Origin: Opitutia bacterium
GTDB lineage: Bacteria; Verrucomicrobiota; Verrucomicrobiia; Opitutales; Seribacteraceae
Assembly: GCA_018695085.1 (NCBI GenBank)
Contig: JABHOU010000255.1
Coordinates: 1-8,750, forward strand
Length of the DNA stretch: 8,750 bases
Direction: 5' to 3'
Part shown: one piece after another, positions 1 through 6,783 of the stretch
Numbering within the stretch: position 1 is the first letter of the stretch
Layout: every line of letters starts with the position of its first letter
Translations under genes and position numbers: made by a program
Notes under the pieces: model-generated
Seen by the model: the letters and a program-made list of their open reading frames with translations, nothing else
Database searches by the model: none
What the model was told of the DNA's origin: nothing

Positions 1-888
1 ACGCAGCTCCTTACCACTTTCTGTTTCGTCGTTCGGGGAAAGAACTTTGGATATGGTTTCCCCCAAGGCCTTCTCTCGAACTGCCTCGACGTATCCACCT
101 TGATTGAAGGTCTCAAAATCGAATTCCTGCGAAGCCTTGGACTCCCAGAGGCGAAGGAAATTAACGGTCTTGGCTCCATATCCGACAATGGCAACATCGT
201 ACGGCACTCCTTCGATCGTCTTGGTCTCCACCCACTTGGGCGAGTAATTTCCAAAACTATCGTAATCATGCGTCACACGACCGTACAACCGTACGGTTTG
301 AGCATACTGGGGACGTACTATTTCCCAGGGATTACCAAACTTCAGCCAGTCGTCGGGACTTTCCATCTGATGACCATCCCGAAAGCTTTGACGAAACAGC
401 CCGAACTGATAGTGGATGCCGTATCCGATCGCAGGTAATTCCAGAGTGGCCATTGAATCCAAAAAACATGCGGCTAGGCGACCCAGTCCTCCGTTGCCTA
501 AACCCATGTCATGCTCTTCTTCACAAAGTTCCTCAAGATCCTGATCCAGTTCCGACAAGGCTTGGCGTACAGGTTCGCGCAAACCGCAGTTATGCAAGTT
601 CACATTCAGCAAACGCCCCATCAGGTACTCCAGACTGAGATAATACACTCGTTTTGTTCCAGCCTTACTGTGTACGGCTTGGGTCTCGATGAAACGATCG
701 ATCAATTGGTCTCGAACCGCAAGAGAGGTGGCCATCCACAATTCCCGTCTCGTTGCGTTTGACAAATGGCGAGCCATCGTGAGACGGAGATGGCGCAGGA
801 TCGAGGTCTTCATTTCCTCGACCAAATCATCTTGCCCGGGAAGCCCGGCATCAACCTCTAGGTCAGGTTCCTTTGTTTGCAAAGTCAT
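1..888 (-). CDS. glgP: Glycogen/starch phosphorylase, N-terminal 296 residues (cut by left window edge)
   Basis: Reading the minus strand from the ATG at 888-886 gives an uninterrupted frame to the window edge, so the C-terminal part is missing only because the window ends. The product removes glucose from alpha-1,4-glucan ends with phosphate, giving glucose-1-phosphate, in the cytoplasm. Family signatures visible are RVYYLSLEYLMGRLL (residues 80-94), DMGLGNGGLGRLAACFLDS (127-145), the following ELPAIGYGIHYQFGLF stretch (150-165), and NDETESGKELR at the end of the visible part. These belong to the GT35 phosphorylase N-terminal domain; full-length members are about 800-850 residues, so the PLP lysine lies outside the window. 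No clear Shine-Dalgarno precedes the ATG. Met26 (MKTSILRHL) is an alternative start and lies near the beginning of family conservation. It sits 133 bp downstream of the galM-like gene on the same strand. Identification is firm; the exact start is less so. Confidence 0.95.
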   Translation of the reverse strand, partial: MTLQTKEPDLEVDAGLPGQDDLVEEMKTSILRHLRLTMARHLSNATRRELWMATSLAVRDQLIDRFIETQAVHSKAGTKRVYYLSLEYLMGRLLNVNLHNCGLREPVRQALSELDQDLEELCEEEHDMGLGNGGLGRLAACFLDSMATLELPAIGYGIHYQFGLFRQSFRDGHQMESPDDWLKFGNPWEIVRPQYAQTVRLYGRVTHDYDSFGNYSPKWVETKTIEGVPYDVAIVGYGAKTVNFLRLWESKASQEFDFETFNQGGYVEAVREKALGETISKVLSPNDETESGKELR

Positions 889-1021
889 AGTGTTAAGATG
901 CGCTTAGAGAAAAACAGCATATACGACAAGCTAACCTCACCAAAGTGAAGTAGCAAGGCTCGGGCCAAGCTTTATCGAACGGTTAAAGTAGTCGAAAGCT
1001 TGTTCGCAGGGAAAAGCGACG
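889..1021 (-). other. Intergenic region between galM-like gene and glgP
   Basis: This 133-bp gap must hold either the glgP promoter or a read-through leader. Read on the minus strand, the only promoter-like element I see is a TATATG hexamer about 35-40 bases before the glgP ATG, with no good -35 box at normal spacing. A hairpin (listed separately) occupies the half next to galM. No small ORF is credible here. Confidence 0.3.
967..1001 (-). promoter_or_regulatory. Imperfect inverted repeat between galM-like gene and glgP
   Basis: Arms AAGCTTT (967-973) and AAAGCTT (995-1001) are perfectly complementary. A further three pairs (CGA 976-978 with TCG 992-994) form after a two-base bulge, leaving a loop of about 13 bases. 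It begins about 20 bases after the galM-like stop codon on the minus strand. On that transcript the stem is followed by GGCCCGAGCC, not a U-run, so it is not a standard intrinsic terminator. It could be a 3'-end stabilising or attenuating hairpin, or chance. Confidence 0.3.
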
Positions 1022-2284
1022 TTACTCGGCTCTAAACTTGTGCACGATAACGTGCTTATAGGTTTCGCCGGGATTGAGCACGCAGGACTGCCATCCTTCT
1101 TCGCCCTGATGGTTCGGGCTATCCGGGAACACTTGGGTTTCGAGGCATAAGCCCGAACGATGGGCGTAGGGCTTACCGCTCTTCCCAATAAGTGTGCCAT
1201 CGAGGTAGTTGCCCGTGTAAAACTGAATCCCCGGTTGGTCTGTATGGATTTCCATAATCCGACCACTGCTTGAATCCTTCAAGGTAACGGCATGGACAAG
1301 CCCATCATCGTCACGACGGATCACCCAAGTGTGGTCGTAACCCTTGCCGAACTTCAATTGGTTATGATCACCATCGACACGGGCACCAATCCTGTGAAAG
1401 GTACGAAAGTCCATGGGAGTCCCTACGACTGGTGTGATGGCGGTGGGAATGTTGGTATCGTCAGTCGCCACAAAATGATCCGACATTATGCTCAGTTCGT
1501 GCTCGAGAATGGTTGGGGAGCCCTCACCGGCCAAGTTGAAATAAGTGTGGTTCGTAAGGTTGAGGACGGTCGGTTTGTCAGTGGTCGCCTTGTAATCGAT
1601 GCGCAATTCATTGTCGTTGGTCAGAGTATAGGTGACCTTACATACCAATGCACCTGGGTAACCTTCCTCGCCATCAGGACTGGTGCGCGTAAAGGTAACG
1701 GCGATGTCATCCTCGTCCACTTCGGCTGCCCAAAGACGTTTATCGAAACCTTTTACTCCACCATGCAAGTGATTCTTACCATTATTCGTAGCGAGGCTAT
1801 ATTTCTTGCCTTCGAGAGTGAAGTTTCCATCGGCGATGCGGTTAGCATATCGCCCCGTAATGCATCCGAAATAGGGACTCTTCTCTTGGTACTCGGCCAA
1901 GGTCTTGAATCCCAAGGCTACGTCTCCGAAATCCCCATTGCGGTCGGGAGCGAGAATACTTACGACGGTTCCTCCGTAATCGGACACCTTGACCTTCATC
2001 CCGTTAGCGTTGGCCAAGGTATAAAGGGATACCTTCTTGCCGTCGGACATTTCTCCAAAAGATTGCTTCGAAACAGACATGGGCGGAAGTTCTAAAGAGG
2101 AATTCTTGTTCAAGCCAAGAGCCTTCTTGGTAGAACCATATGCTTTTTTAGACTTTTCGGAAATGTAGGAACCGGTTTTCTTGAAGCCGGACTTGGTCTT
2201 TTCTCCGATTTCGGAAATAGTGCAACTGGCAGCAAGAGCTGATATGCAGGCGGTAAGGACGAGGGCTTGAGTCGACGTGTTCAT
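1022..2284 (-). CDS. galM: Aldose 1-epimerase (mutarotase), probable lipoprotein
   Basis: A 420-residue protein of the GalM family, which interconverts alpha and beta anomers of aldoses such as glucose and galactose. Residues 1-20 form a short hydrophobic signal ending ALAAS before Cys21, a near-lipobox (Ala rather than Leu at -3). Residues 22-65 are a Lys/Ser/Gly-rich linker, and the mutarotase domain runs from about 72 to 418. Active-site residues known from the family are present: Arg145 and Arg149 in GRYANRI, His174 in NHLHGG, His246 in NHTYFNL, Asp316 in KGYDHTW, and Glu382 in GLCLETQVFPDSPN. An upstream in-frame ATG at 2368 would add 28 residues in front of the signal sequence, so I prefer the ATG at 2284. 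That choice also puts the start about 95 bases below a candidate promoter. Shine-Dalgarno is weak (GGAC). Most GalM enzymes lack the N-terminal extension and are cytoplasmic, whereas this one probably acts outside the inner membrane. It lies between mutL and glgP on one strand. Confidence 0.93.
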   Translation of the reverse strand: MNTSTQALVLTACISALAASCTISEIGEKTKSGFKKTGSYISEKSKKAYGSTKKALGLNKNSSLELPPMSVSKQSFGEMSDGKKVSLYTLANANGMKVKVSDYGGTVVSILAPDRNGDFGDVALGFKTLAEYQEKSPYFGCITGRYANRIADGNFTLEGKKYSLATNNGKNHLHGGVKGFDKRLWAAEVDEDDIAVTFTRTSPDGEEGYPGALVCKVTYTLTNDNELRIDYKATTDKPTVLNLTNHTYFNLAGEGSPTILEHELSIMSDHFVATDDTNIPTAITPVVGTPMDFRTFHRIGARVDGDHNQLKFGKGYDHTWVIRRDDDGLVHAVTLKDSSSGRIMEIHTDQPGIQFYTGNYLDGTLIGKSGKPYAHRSGLCLETQVFPDSPNHQGEEGWQSCVLNPGETYKHVIVHKFRAE

Positions 2285-2382
2285 GATTGAGTCCGTTAGA
2301 CGGGTTCGCGTTGGTAGTTTGAAAGTTAAAAGTTTGCTTAACTTGTAAAAAGTATGGGTTGCGGGCAAGCACGGAACTAAAA

Positions 2383-2413
2383 GTTATCCTGAAACGAACG
2401 AAATACTTGTCAA
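2383..2413 (-). promoter_or_regulatory. Candidate sigma-70-type promoter for the galM-like gene
   Basis: On the minus strand a perfect -35 consensus TTGACA (2413-2408) starts two bases after the mutL stop codon. It is followed after 19 bases by GATAAC (2388-2383), four of six matches to TATAAT. The spacing is two bases longer than optimal. Its position would make the galM-like gene transcribed separately from mutL, with a leader of roughly 90 bases before the ATG at 2284. That fits poorly with translation starting at the upstream ATG at 2368. This is a visual match only. Confidence 0.35.
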
Positions 2414-2414
2414 A

Positions 2415-4241
2415 TCACAGGGTACGTCCAAAACGTTTTTTCCACTCTCTCCAAGGATGCTCGACATAGGTGGAGCGACCTTGCGGGCAGGTCAATGGGT
2501 TACGGCACCGCAATAGTTGTTCCGCCAAGCGAACCACTTCCCCGTCGGCAAAGTCATCACCTGCTGCCCGTCCTCGAACCACAGCCAACCTGGCAATTTC
2601 CTCTTGAGCAACCGAACCTGCGGCCGATCCACCGGCTCGACGCGCAAGATCAAGAAAATCGCGCAGAAAGGAAATCGACTCTCCTGGCTCGATCCACGCG
2701 GGACAAGCCTCCACACGATAAAAATTTCTGCCAAACTCCTCAATCGCAAAACCTTGGTTGTTCAACTCAGGTAAAGCCGACTCCAAAATACCGGACTCTA
2801 CTCCATCGAGTTCAATGGGCTCAGGAATCAACAGAGTCTGGCTTTCAGCCGACTTACCCAACGCCAACGCATCCTCCACTTGCTCCAGTCGTACACGCTC
2901 ATACGCTGCCCTGCAGTGAAAGGCCACGACACCCGCATCCGTGGAGAACAAGACGAGGTCGCCCTGCACGCGTCCCAAGAAACGCCAAACCACTCCAGGA
3001 TCGTCTCGAAAGCCAACCCTCTTTCGAAGTTCCTCTTCCTCAGCTTTCTCCTCGGGCGGCGGACTAACGTCGGTTGTGGAAGGTTCGCCAGTAGGCAAAA
3101 CCTCTCCACTGGTAACCGATGCTCCTTCGGAATCAGGATTGCTCTCATCAATCCGCGTCACCGGAAGGGCCGAGGAATCCAGACGTGGCAAAACAAACTC
3201 TTTCTCACCAGGATCAACCTCGGGAGCAATTCCTTGGATACGGGCATCGCCCGAAAGTTCCCGCAAACGATCCAGCACCGTGCGTATGACAAACCCTCGA
3301 ACCTTTCCCTCCTCGCGAAAACGCAGCTCACGTTTCGCCGGATGCACGTTTACGTCCACCGCGGCCGGATCGATTTCCAAAAACAACGCCACCGGCGGAT
3401 AGCGCCCCTTGGGTACGTAGGTATGATAAGCCTCGATCAGTGAATAGGCCAACGTCTTGCTTTCCACAGGCCTTCGATTCACGAAAAAAAGCATTTCCTT
3501 TCGGGTAGACCTCCCCTTCCCCGGCTTAGCCAGCAATCCGTGCAGGCGATAGCCGTCTCCTTCCCCTTCCACGGGTTCCATATCCTCAGCCAGACCTCGG
3601 CCAAAGATTTCATGTACCCGGTCCTTCAGGTCGGAACAAGTCGGTGAACGGAAAATCGTGCGACCTGCCTCGAGTAAGGTGAAGGATATTTCAGGATGGG
3701 CCAACGCATACAGCCTCGCCAAGTGACAGACGTGGGCGGACTCGGTTGCATCCGTCTTGAGAAATTTTCGTCTCGCGGGGACGGAGTTGAACAACTGGGC
3801 CACCTCGATTCGGGTACCCTCGGGCATCCCGCAATCCTTGTTGTGGATCATTTTCCCTCCGTTCACAAAAATCTCTCTCCCGGCTTCTTCGCAGGCGGCC
3901 CGGGTGCGAAGCGTAAATCGGCTCACGCTGGCAATGGAAGGCAGAGCCTCCCCACGAAAGCCGAAGGAAGTAACCAGAAGCAGGTCGTCCGCTTCCCGAA
4001 TTTTGCTGGTGGCATGACGTTCGAGGCAAAGCAGGGCTTCGTCCGGATTCATGCCCTTTCCATTATCCTCCACTCGCAGGTAGGCCTTCCCTCCGTTGCG
4101 ATACTCCACCTCGATTTGCGTAGCCCCGGCATCAATGCTATTCTCCACCAATTCCTTGGCCACTGCAGCAGGGCGCTCCACAACCTCGCCTGCAGCAATC
4201 TGGTTGGCTACGCGATCGGGCAAAATACGTATGGAAGGCAT
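2415..4241 (-). CDS. mutL: DNA mismatch repair protein MutL, with degenerate C-terminal endonuclease motifs
   Basis: A 608-residue MutL, the ATP-driven matchmaker that links MutS mismatch recognition to downstream repair. The GHKL ATPase domain is intact: IAAGEVVERPAAVAKELVEN (15-34) with catalytic Glu31 and Asn34, DAGA (37-40), EDNGKGM (58-64), ATSKI (77-81), GFRGEALPSIASV (94-106), and the transducer-domain motif VDVNVHPAKRELRF (295-308). An acidic, Pro/Ser-rich linker spans about 340-410, and the C-terminal dimerisation domain about 415-600. There the usual DQHAAHER motif of nicking MutL proteins reads HCRAAYER (442-449), CPHGRP reads CPQGRS (585-590), and the ACR-type motif appears lost (AVVRG, 553-557). 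Metal-dependent nicking is therefore doubtful. The start has a good Shine-Dalgarno AGGTGA (4253-4248), six bases before the ATG, and the N-terminus aligns exactly with the family. It is divergent from the DUF255 gene across 90 bp. Confidence 0.97.
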   Translation of the reverse strand: MPSIRILPDRVANQIAAGEVVERPAAVAKELVENSIDAGATQIEVEYRNGGKAYLRVEDNGKGMNPDEALLCLERHATSKIREADDLLLVTSFGFRGEALPSIASVSRFTLRTRAACEEAGREIFVNGGKMIHNKDCGMPEGTRIEVAQLFNSVPARRKFLKTDATESAHVCHLARLYALAHPEISFTLLEAGRTIFRSPTCSDLKDRVHEIFGRGLAEDMEPVEGEGDGYRLHGLLAKPGKGRSTRKEMLFFVNRRPVESKTLAYSLIEAYHTYVPKGRYPPVALFLEIDPAAVDVNVHPAKRELRFREEGKVRGFVIRTVLDRLRELSGDARIQGIAPEVDPGEKEFVLPRLDSSALPVTRIDESNPDSEGASVTSGEVLPTGEPSTTDVSPPPEEKAEEEELRKRVGFRDDPGVVWRFLGRVQGDLVLFSTDAGVVAFHCRAAYERVRLEQVEDALALGKSAESQTLLIPEPIELDGVESGILESALPELNNQGFAIEEFGRNFYRVEACPAWIEPGESISFLRDFLDLARRAGGSAAGSVAQEEIARLAVVRGRAAGDDFADGEVVRLAEQLLRCRNPLTCPQGRSTYVEHPWREWKKRFGRTL

Positions 4242-4247
4242 CGGAAT

Positions 4248-4253
4248 TCACCT
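4248..4253 (-). promoter_or_regulatory. Shine-Dalgarno sequence of mutL
   Basis: AGGTGA on the minus strand, six bases before the mutL ATG. It is the only strong, well-spaced ribosome binding site I can see among the starts in this window and it fixes the mutL start. Confidence 0.7.
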
Positions 4254-4331
4254 GTAAGGGGAAGCGACAAACTCCTCAACGGGAAAACGTCGAAAGACCT
4301 TTCAAGCTTGGGCAAAGACCAGAACTCCAAT

Positions 4332-6374
4332 ATGAGTTTATTCTCTACAATCATGTCAAATCGCCTCGAAAAGGAATCCAGCCTCTACTTGCGTCAACAC
4401 GCCGAAAACCCCGTGCACTGGTATCCGTGGGGAGAGGAAGCCTTTGCCGCTGCACGCGAGCATGACAAACCACTCCTAGTCTCCATCGGTTACTCCGCCT
4501 GTCACTGGTGTCATGTCATGGCTCACGAATCGTTCGAGGATTCCTACGTAGCCGACATCATGAACAACCATTTTATCTGCGTAAAAGTCGATCGCGAGGA
4601 ACGACCTGACGTAGATCACGTTTACGTCGAGGCGGTTCAAATGTTCAACCAGTCGGCGGGTTGGCCGCTCAACGTATTTTGCCTGCCGGACGGCAAACCC
4701 TTCTGGGGCGGCACTTATTTCCCTCCCGAGGACAAGGGACAGGGAATCGTTCCGTGGCCGCAGCTTCTCATGCGCATAGCCGACCATTACAAACGCACGA
4801 AGGATGAAATGGTCGAGAACGCCGAAAACGTGGTGAAGAACCTCGTTCACGCCAACGACGACCAATCCTCCGGCGAGGATAAATGGAATCACGGTCTCCT
4901 CCTAGAGGCGGCACGGGCCCTGTGCAGTTCTCACGACGACGAGCATGGTGGCTTCACCCCCGCTCCAAAGTTTCCTTCCCCCATGAAGATGGACTTCTTG
5001 CTCGCCCTCCGCGAGTCCCACGCTTGCTCGCAAACTTCCGGCATGGGCGAGCGGATAGACGCCGTCGCGCACAAGACCCTTACCGCCATGGGGCGAGGTG
5101 GCCTCTTCGATCAAGTGGGTGGAGGTTTCGCCCGCTACAGCGTGGATGGCGAATGGAAAATTCCGCATTTCGAGAAAATGCTCTACGACAACGCCCTCCT
5201 GCTCGCCACCTATGCTCGGGCCATGCGTCGCCAACCAGATCCGCTATTTGAAGCAGTAGCCGAGGAAACCGTGACATGGCTGCGCCAAGACATCCTGTCT
5301 CCCGAAGGAGGCTTTTATTCCAGCCGCGACGCCGACAGCGAAGGCGAGGAAGGCAAGCACTATGCGTGGATGCCCGAGCAGGTTAAGGAAATCCTCGGCG
5401 AAGAGAACGGCACGATTTTCTGCGAAGCTTACGACATCACGGCTGAAGGCAATTTCGAGCACGGTGCCTCCAACCCCGTATTGCTTGCCGCCGACTTCGA
5501 GAAGCGCCAAGCCCTCGCGCCCCTCCGCGTTAAGCTCCTCGAGGCTCGCTCCGAACGTCCCGCCCCCGCCCGCGATGAAAAGCAAGTCGCGGCGTGGAAC
5601 GCGCTACTCATTCGAGGCTTGGCCGAGGCCGGATTCGCCTTTGGTCGGAAGGAATGGCTCACCCTCGCCCGCGAAACGGCCGACTGGGCATGGGACAACC
5701 TGCGCGACGAGGACGGAAACCTCCACGCCGTTCGTTATCCCGGACAAAAGGCGGCAGGACCCGGCTTCCTCGACGATTACGCCTTCCTCGCCGAAGCCCT
5801 CCTCACTCTCGCCTCCTTCGTCGACTGGATCGAACCCGGAGCATCCGCCACCTATCAGGCACGTGCCATCGAGCTGGCCGAGATCGCCCTCGCCCGTTTT
5901 CGCGATCCCAAGCTGCCTGGCTTTTTCTTTACCGCCGACGATCAAGAAGCACCCGCCCAAGCTAGGAAAAAGCTCTGGTACGACAACGCCCTCCCGTCCG
6001 GCAACTCCTCCCTCTTGCGAGTATTTGCCTCACTTCATCAACTAACGGGAGAGAAACGTTGGTTTCAAAAATTCTCGGAGGCTAGAGCTGCCTATCCCAA
6101 TCTCGCTCGACGCGTCCCTCAAGGAATCGGGCACGCCCTCGCCGCTCTCGCCGAACAGGCCATAGGCATCACGGTCATTAAGATAAAGGCCGCCCCAGTT
6201 GAACCGCTGGTCGAAGCCATTCGTCAAAAACCCTACCGTCTCGTTCACCTGCGAATCACGGAAGACGCCGAACAAACGACAGGATACCAGCTCTGCGTGG
6301 GAACGGAATGCAAAGAACCTTCCGAGGATGTCTCGGAAATCACTCGTCTGCTATACGGCGAGGAAGAAGCGTAA
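4332..6374 (+). CDS. DUF255 thioredoxin-like domain protein (YyaL / spermatogenesis-associated protein 20 family)
   Basis: A 680-residue cytoplasmic-type protein, close to the family's usual length. Residues ~9-170 are the DUF255 thioredoxin-like domain: NRLEKESSLYLRQHAENPVHWYPW, then GYSACHWCHVMAHESFED with the CHWC redox motif (Cys57, Cys60), KVDREERPDVDHVY, and AGWPLNVFCLPDGKPFWGGT. From ~180 to 620 is an alpha/alpha-barrel region resembling sugar epimerases, with GRGGLFDQVGGGFARYSVDG (from 254), PHFEKMLYDNALLLATYARA, SSRDADSEGEEGKHYAW (about 329-345), FLDDYAFLAEALL and LPSGNSS. The C-terminus keeps the paired cysteines CVGTEC (655, 660) followed by KEP, also typical of the family. The biochemical function of these proteins is not established. 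The open frame extends upstream antisense to mutL, but homology begins at the ATGs at 4332 or 4353. Neither has a good Shine-Dalgarno, and Met8 (MSNRL) at 4353 is an equally plausible start. Confidence 0.95.
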   Translation: MSLFSTIMSNRLEKESSLYLRQHAENPVHWYPWGEEAFAAAREHDKPLLVSIGYSACHWCHVMAHESFEDSYVADIMNNHFICVKVDREERPDVDHVYVEAVQMFNQSAGWPLNVFCLPDGKPFWGGTYFPPEDKGQGIVPWPQLLMRIADHYKRTKDEMVENAENVVKNLVHANDDQSSGEDKWNHGLLLEAARALCSSHDDEHGGFTPAPKFPSPMKMDFLLALRESHACSQTSGMGERIDAVAHKTLTAMGRGGLFDQVGGGFARYSVDGEWKIPHFEKMLYDNALLLATYARAMRRQPDPLFEAVAEETVTWLRQDILSPEGGFYSSRDADSEGEEGKHYAWMPEQVKEILGEENGTIFCEAYDITAEGNFEHGASNPVLLAADFEKRQALAPLRVKLLEARSERPAPARDEKQVAAWNALLIRGLAEAGFAFGRKEWLTLARETADWAWDNLRDEDGNLHAVRYPGQKAAGPGFLDDYAFLAEALLTLASFVDWIEPGASATYQARAIELAEIALARFRDPKLPGFFFTADDQEAPAQARKKLWYDNALPSGNSSLLRVFASLHQLTGEKRWFQKFSEARAAYPNLARRVPQGIGHALAALAEQAIGITVIKIKAAPVEPLVEAIRQKPYRLVHLRITEDAEQTTGYQLCVGTECKEPSEDVSEITRLLYGEEEA

Positions 6375-6380
6375 GGGAGT

Positions 6381-6659
6381 TTAGCCCTTTTCCAGCATCT
6401 TAGCCAACAGGCGACTCTGAGTGCGACCGTCTTCCTTGACCACTTTTTCCGCCACCTCCACCAGATCGTACGCTTCGTCGTGCAAGGAGCTGTGTGCCAC
6501 GGCGATCGCAGCTCTAATCAGTTTGGAGTCAGTTTTTATTCGTTGACCCGTCTTGGAAATCATCCGCTCGATCCCGTCCAGCAAAGACAAGTCTTCGTCC
6601 GTCAAGGTGATCGTGCGCACGATGCGTTTAGGTAATTTCGAGTCGTTTTCGTCTGCCAT
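6381..6659 (-). CDS. Small protein resembling a ribbon-helix-helix DNA-binding protein
   Basis: A 92-residue charged protein. Residues 12-20 (RIVRTITLT) look like the short beta strand of a ribbon-helix-helix fold. They are followed by helix-forming DEDLSLLDGIERMISKTG (21-38), a short basic turn, and KTDSKLIRAAIAVAHSS (42-58). This order, with a hydrophobic pattern in both helices, resembles MetJ/Arc/CopG-type proteins, but I cannot assign a family. Residues 59-92 are a mostly helical, charged tail. No toxin-like gene lies beside it, so an antitoxin role has no support from context. It ends 6 bases from the end of the oppositely directed DUF255 gene and starts 124 bases from the divergent CvpA-like gene, which it could in principle regulate. 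No Shine-Dalgarno is visible. The ATG at 6659 is the only reasonable start. Confidence 0.72.
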   Translation of the reverse strand: MADENDSKLPKRIVRTITLTDEDLSLLDGIERMISKTGQRIKTDSKLIRAAIAVAHSSLHDEAYDLVEVAEKVVKEDGRTQSRLLAKMLEKG

Positions 6660-6783
6660 GTCTATTTAATTGGTGGAAAATACTATTTACCTCAAGTACT
6701 CCGAAAAGTCAACTGCGCGAACAAAGCAGTAAGGAAGGAAGAATTTGCCTTTGCCCACCAAAGGCGCTTGAAAAGAATCCGTG
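6660..6783. promoter_or_regulatory. Divergent intergenic region with a hairpin ahead of the CvpA-like gene
   Basis: This AT-richer stretch separates two divergent genes and should hold both promoters; I see no unambiguous -35/-10 pair. Near the right end GCCTTTG (6747-6753) and CAAAGGC (6759-6765) form a perfect 7-bp stem with a 5-base loop, ending 18 bases before the CvpA-like ATG. It has no following U-run on the plus strand. It could be an operator or a 5'-UTR structure. Confidence 0.35.

Noticed and set aside
100..907. Several short plus-strand open frames near the left edge
   Set aside because: All are antisense shadows of the glycogen phosphorylase frame, which covers 1-888 without a stop.
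1292..2095. 267-codon open frame on the plus strand
   Set aside because: It lies entirely antisense to the galM-like gene, whose active-site motifs are intact. The translation shows no domain and has no ribosome binding site.
2285..2368. Extended N-terminus of the galM-like protein from the ATG at 2368
   Set aside because: It would put 28 polar residues ahead of a lipoprotein-type signal and would start close to the likely transcription start of the candidate promoter.
3696..4331. Open plus-strand frame running 212 codons upstream of the DUF255 gene start
   Set aside because: It is antisense to the mutL ATPase domain, which is clearly the coding strand. DUF255 family similarity starts only after 4332, and the extension has no recognisable domain.
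6381..6659. Toxin-antitoxin antitoxin gene
   Set aside because: The RHH-like pattern fits, but there is no small adjacent or overlapping partner gene: the neighbours are a convergent DUF255 gene and a divergent membrane protein.
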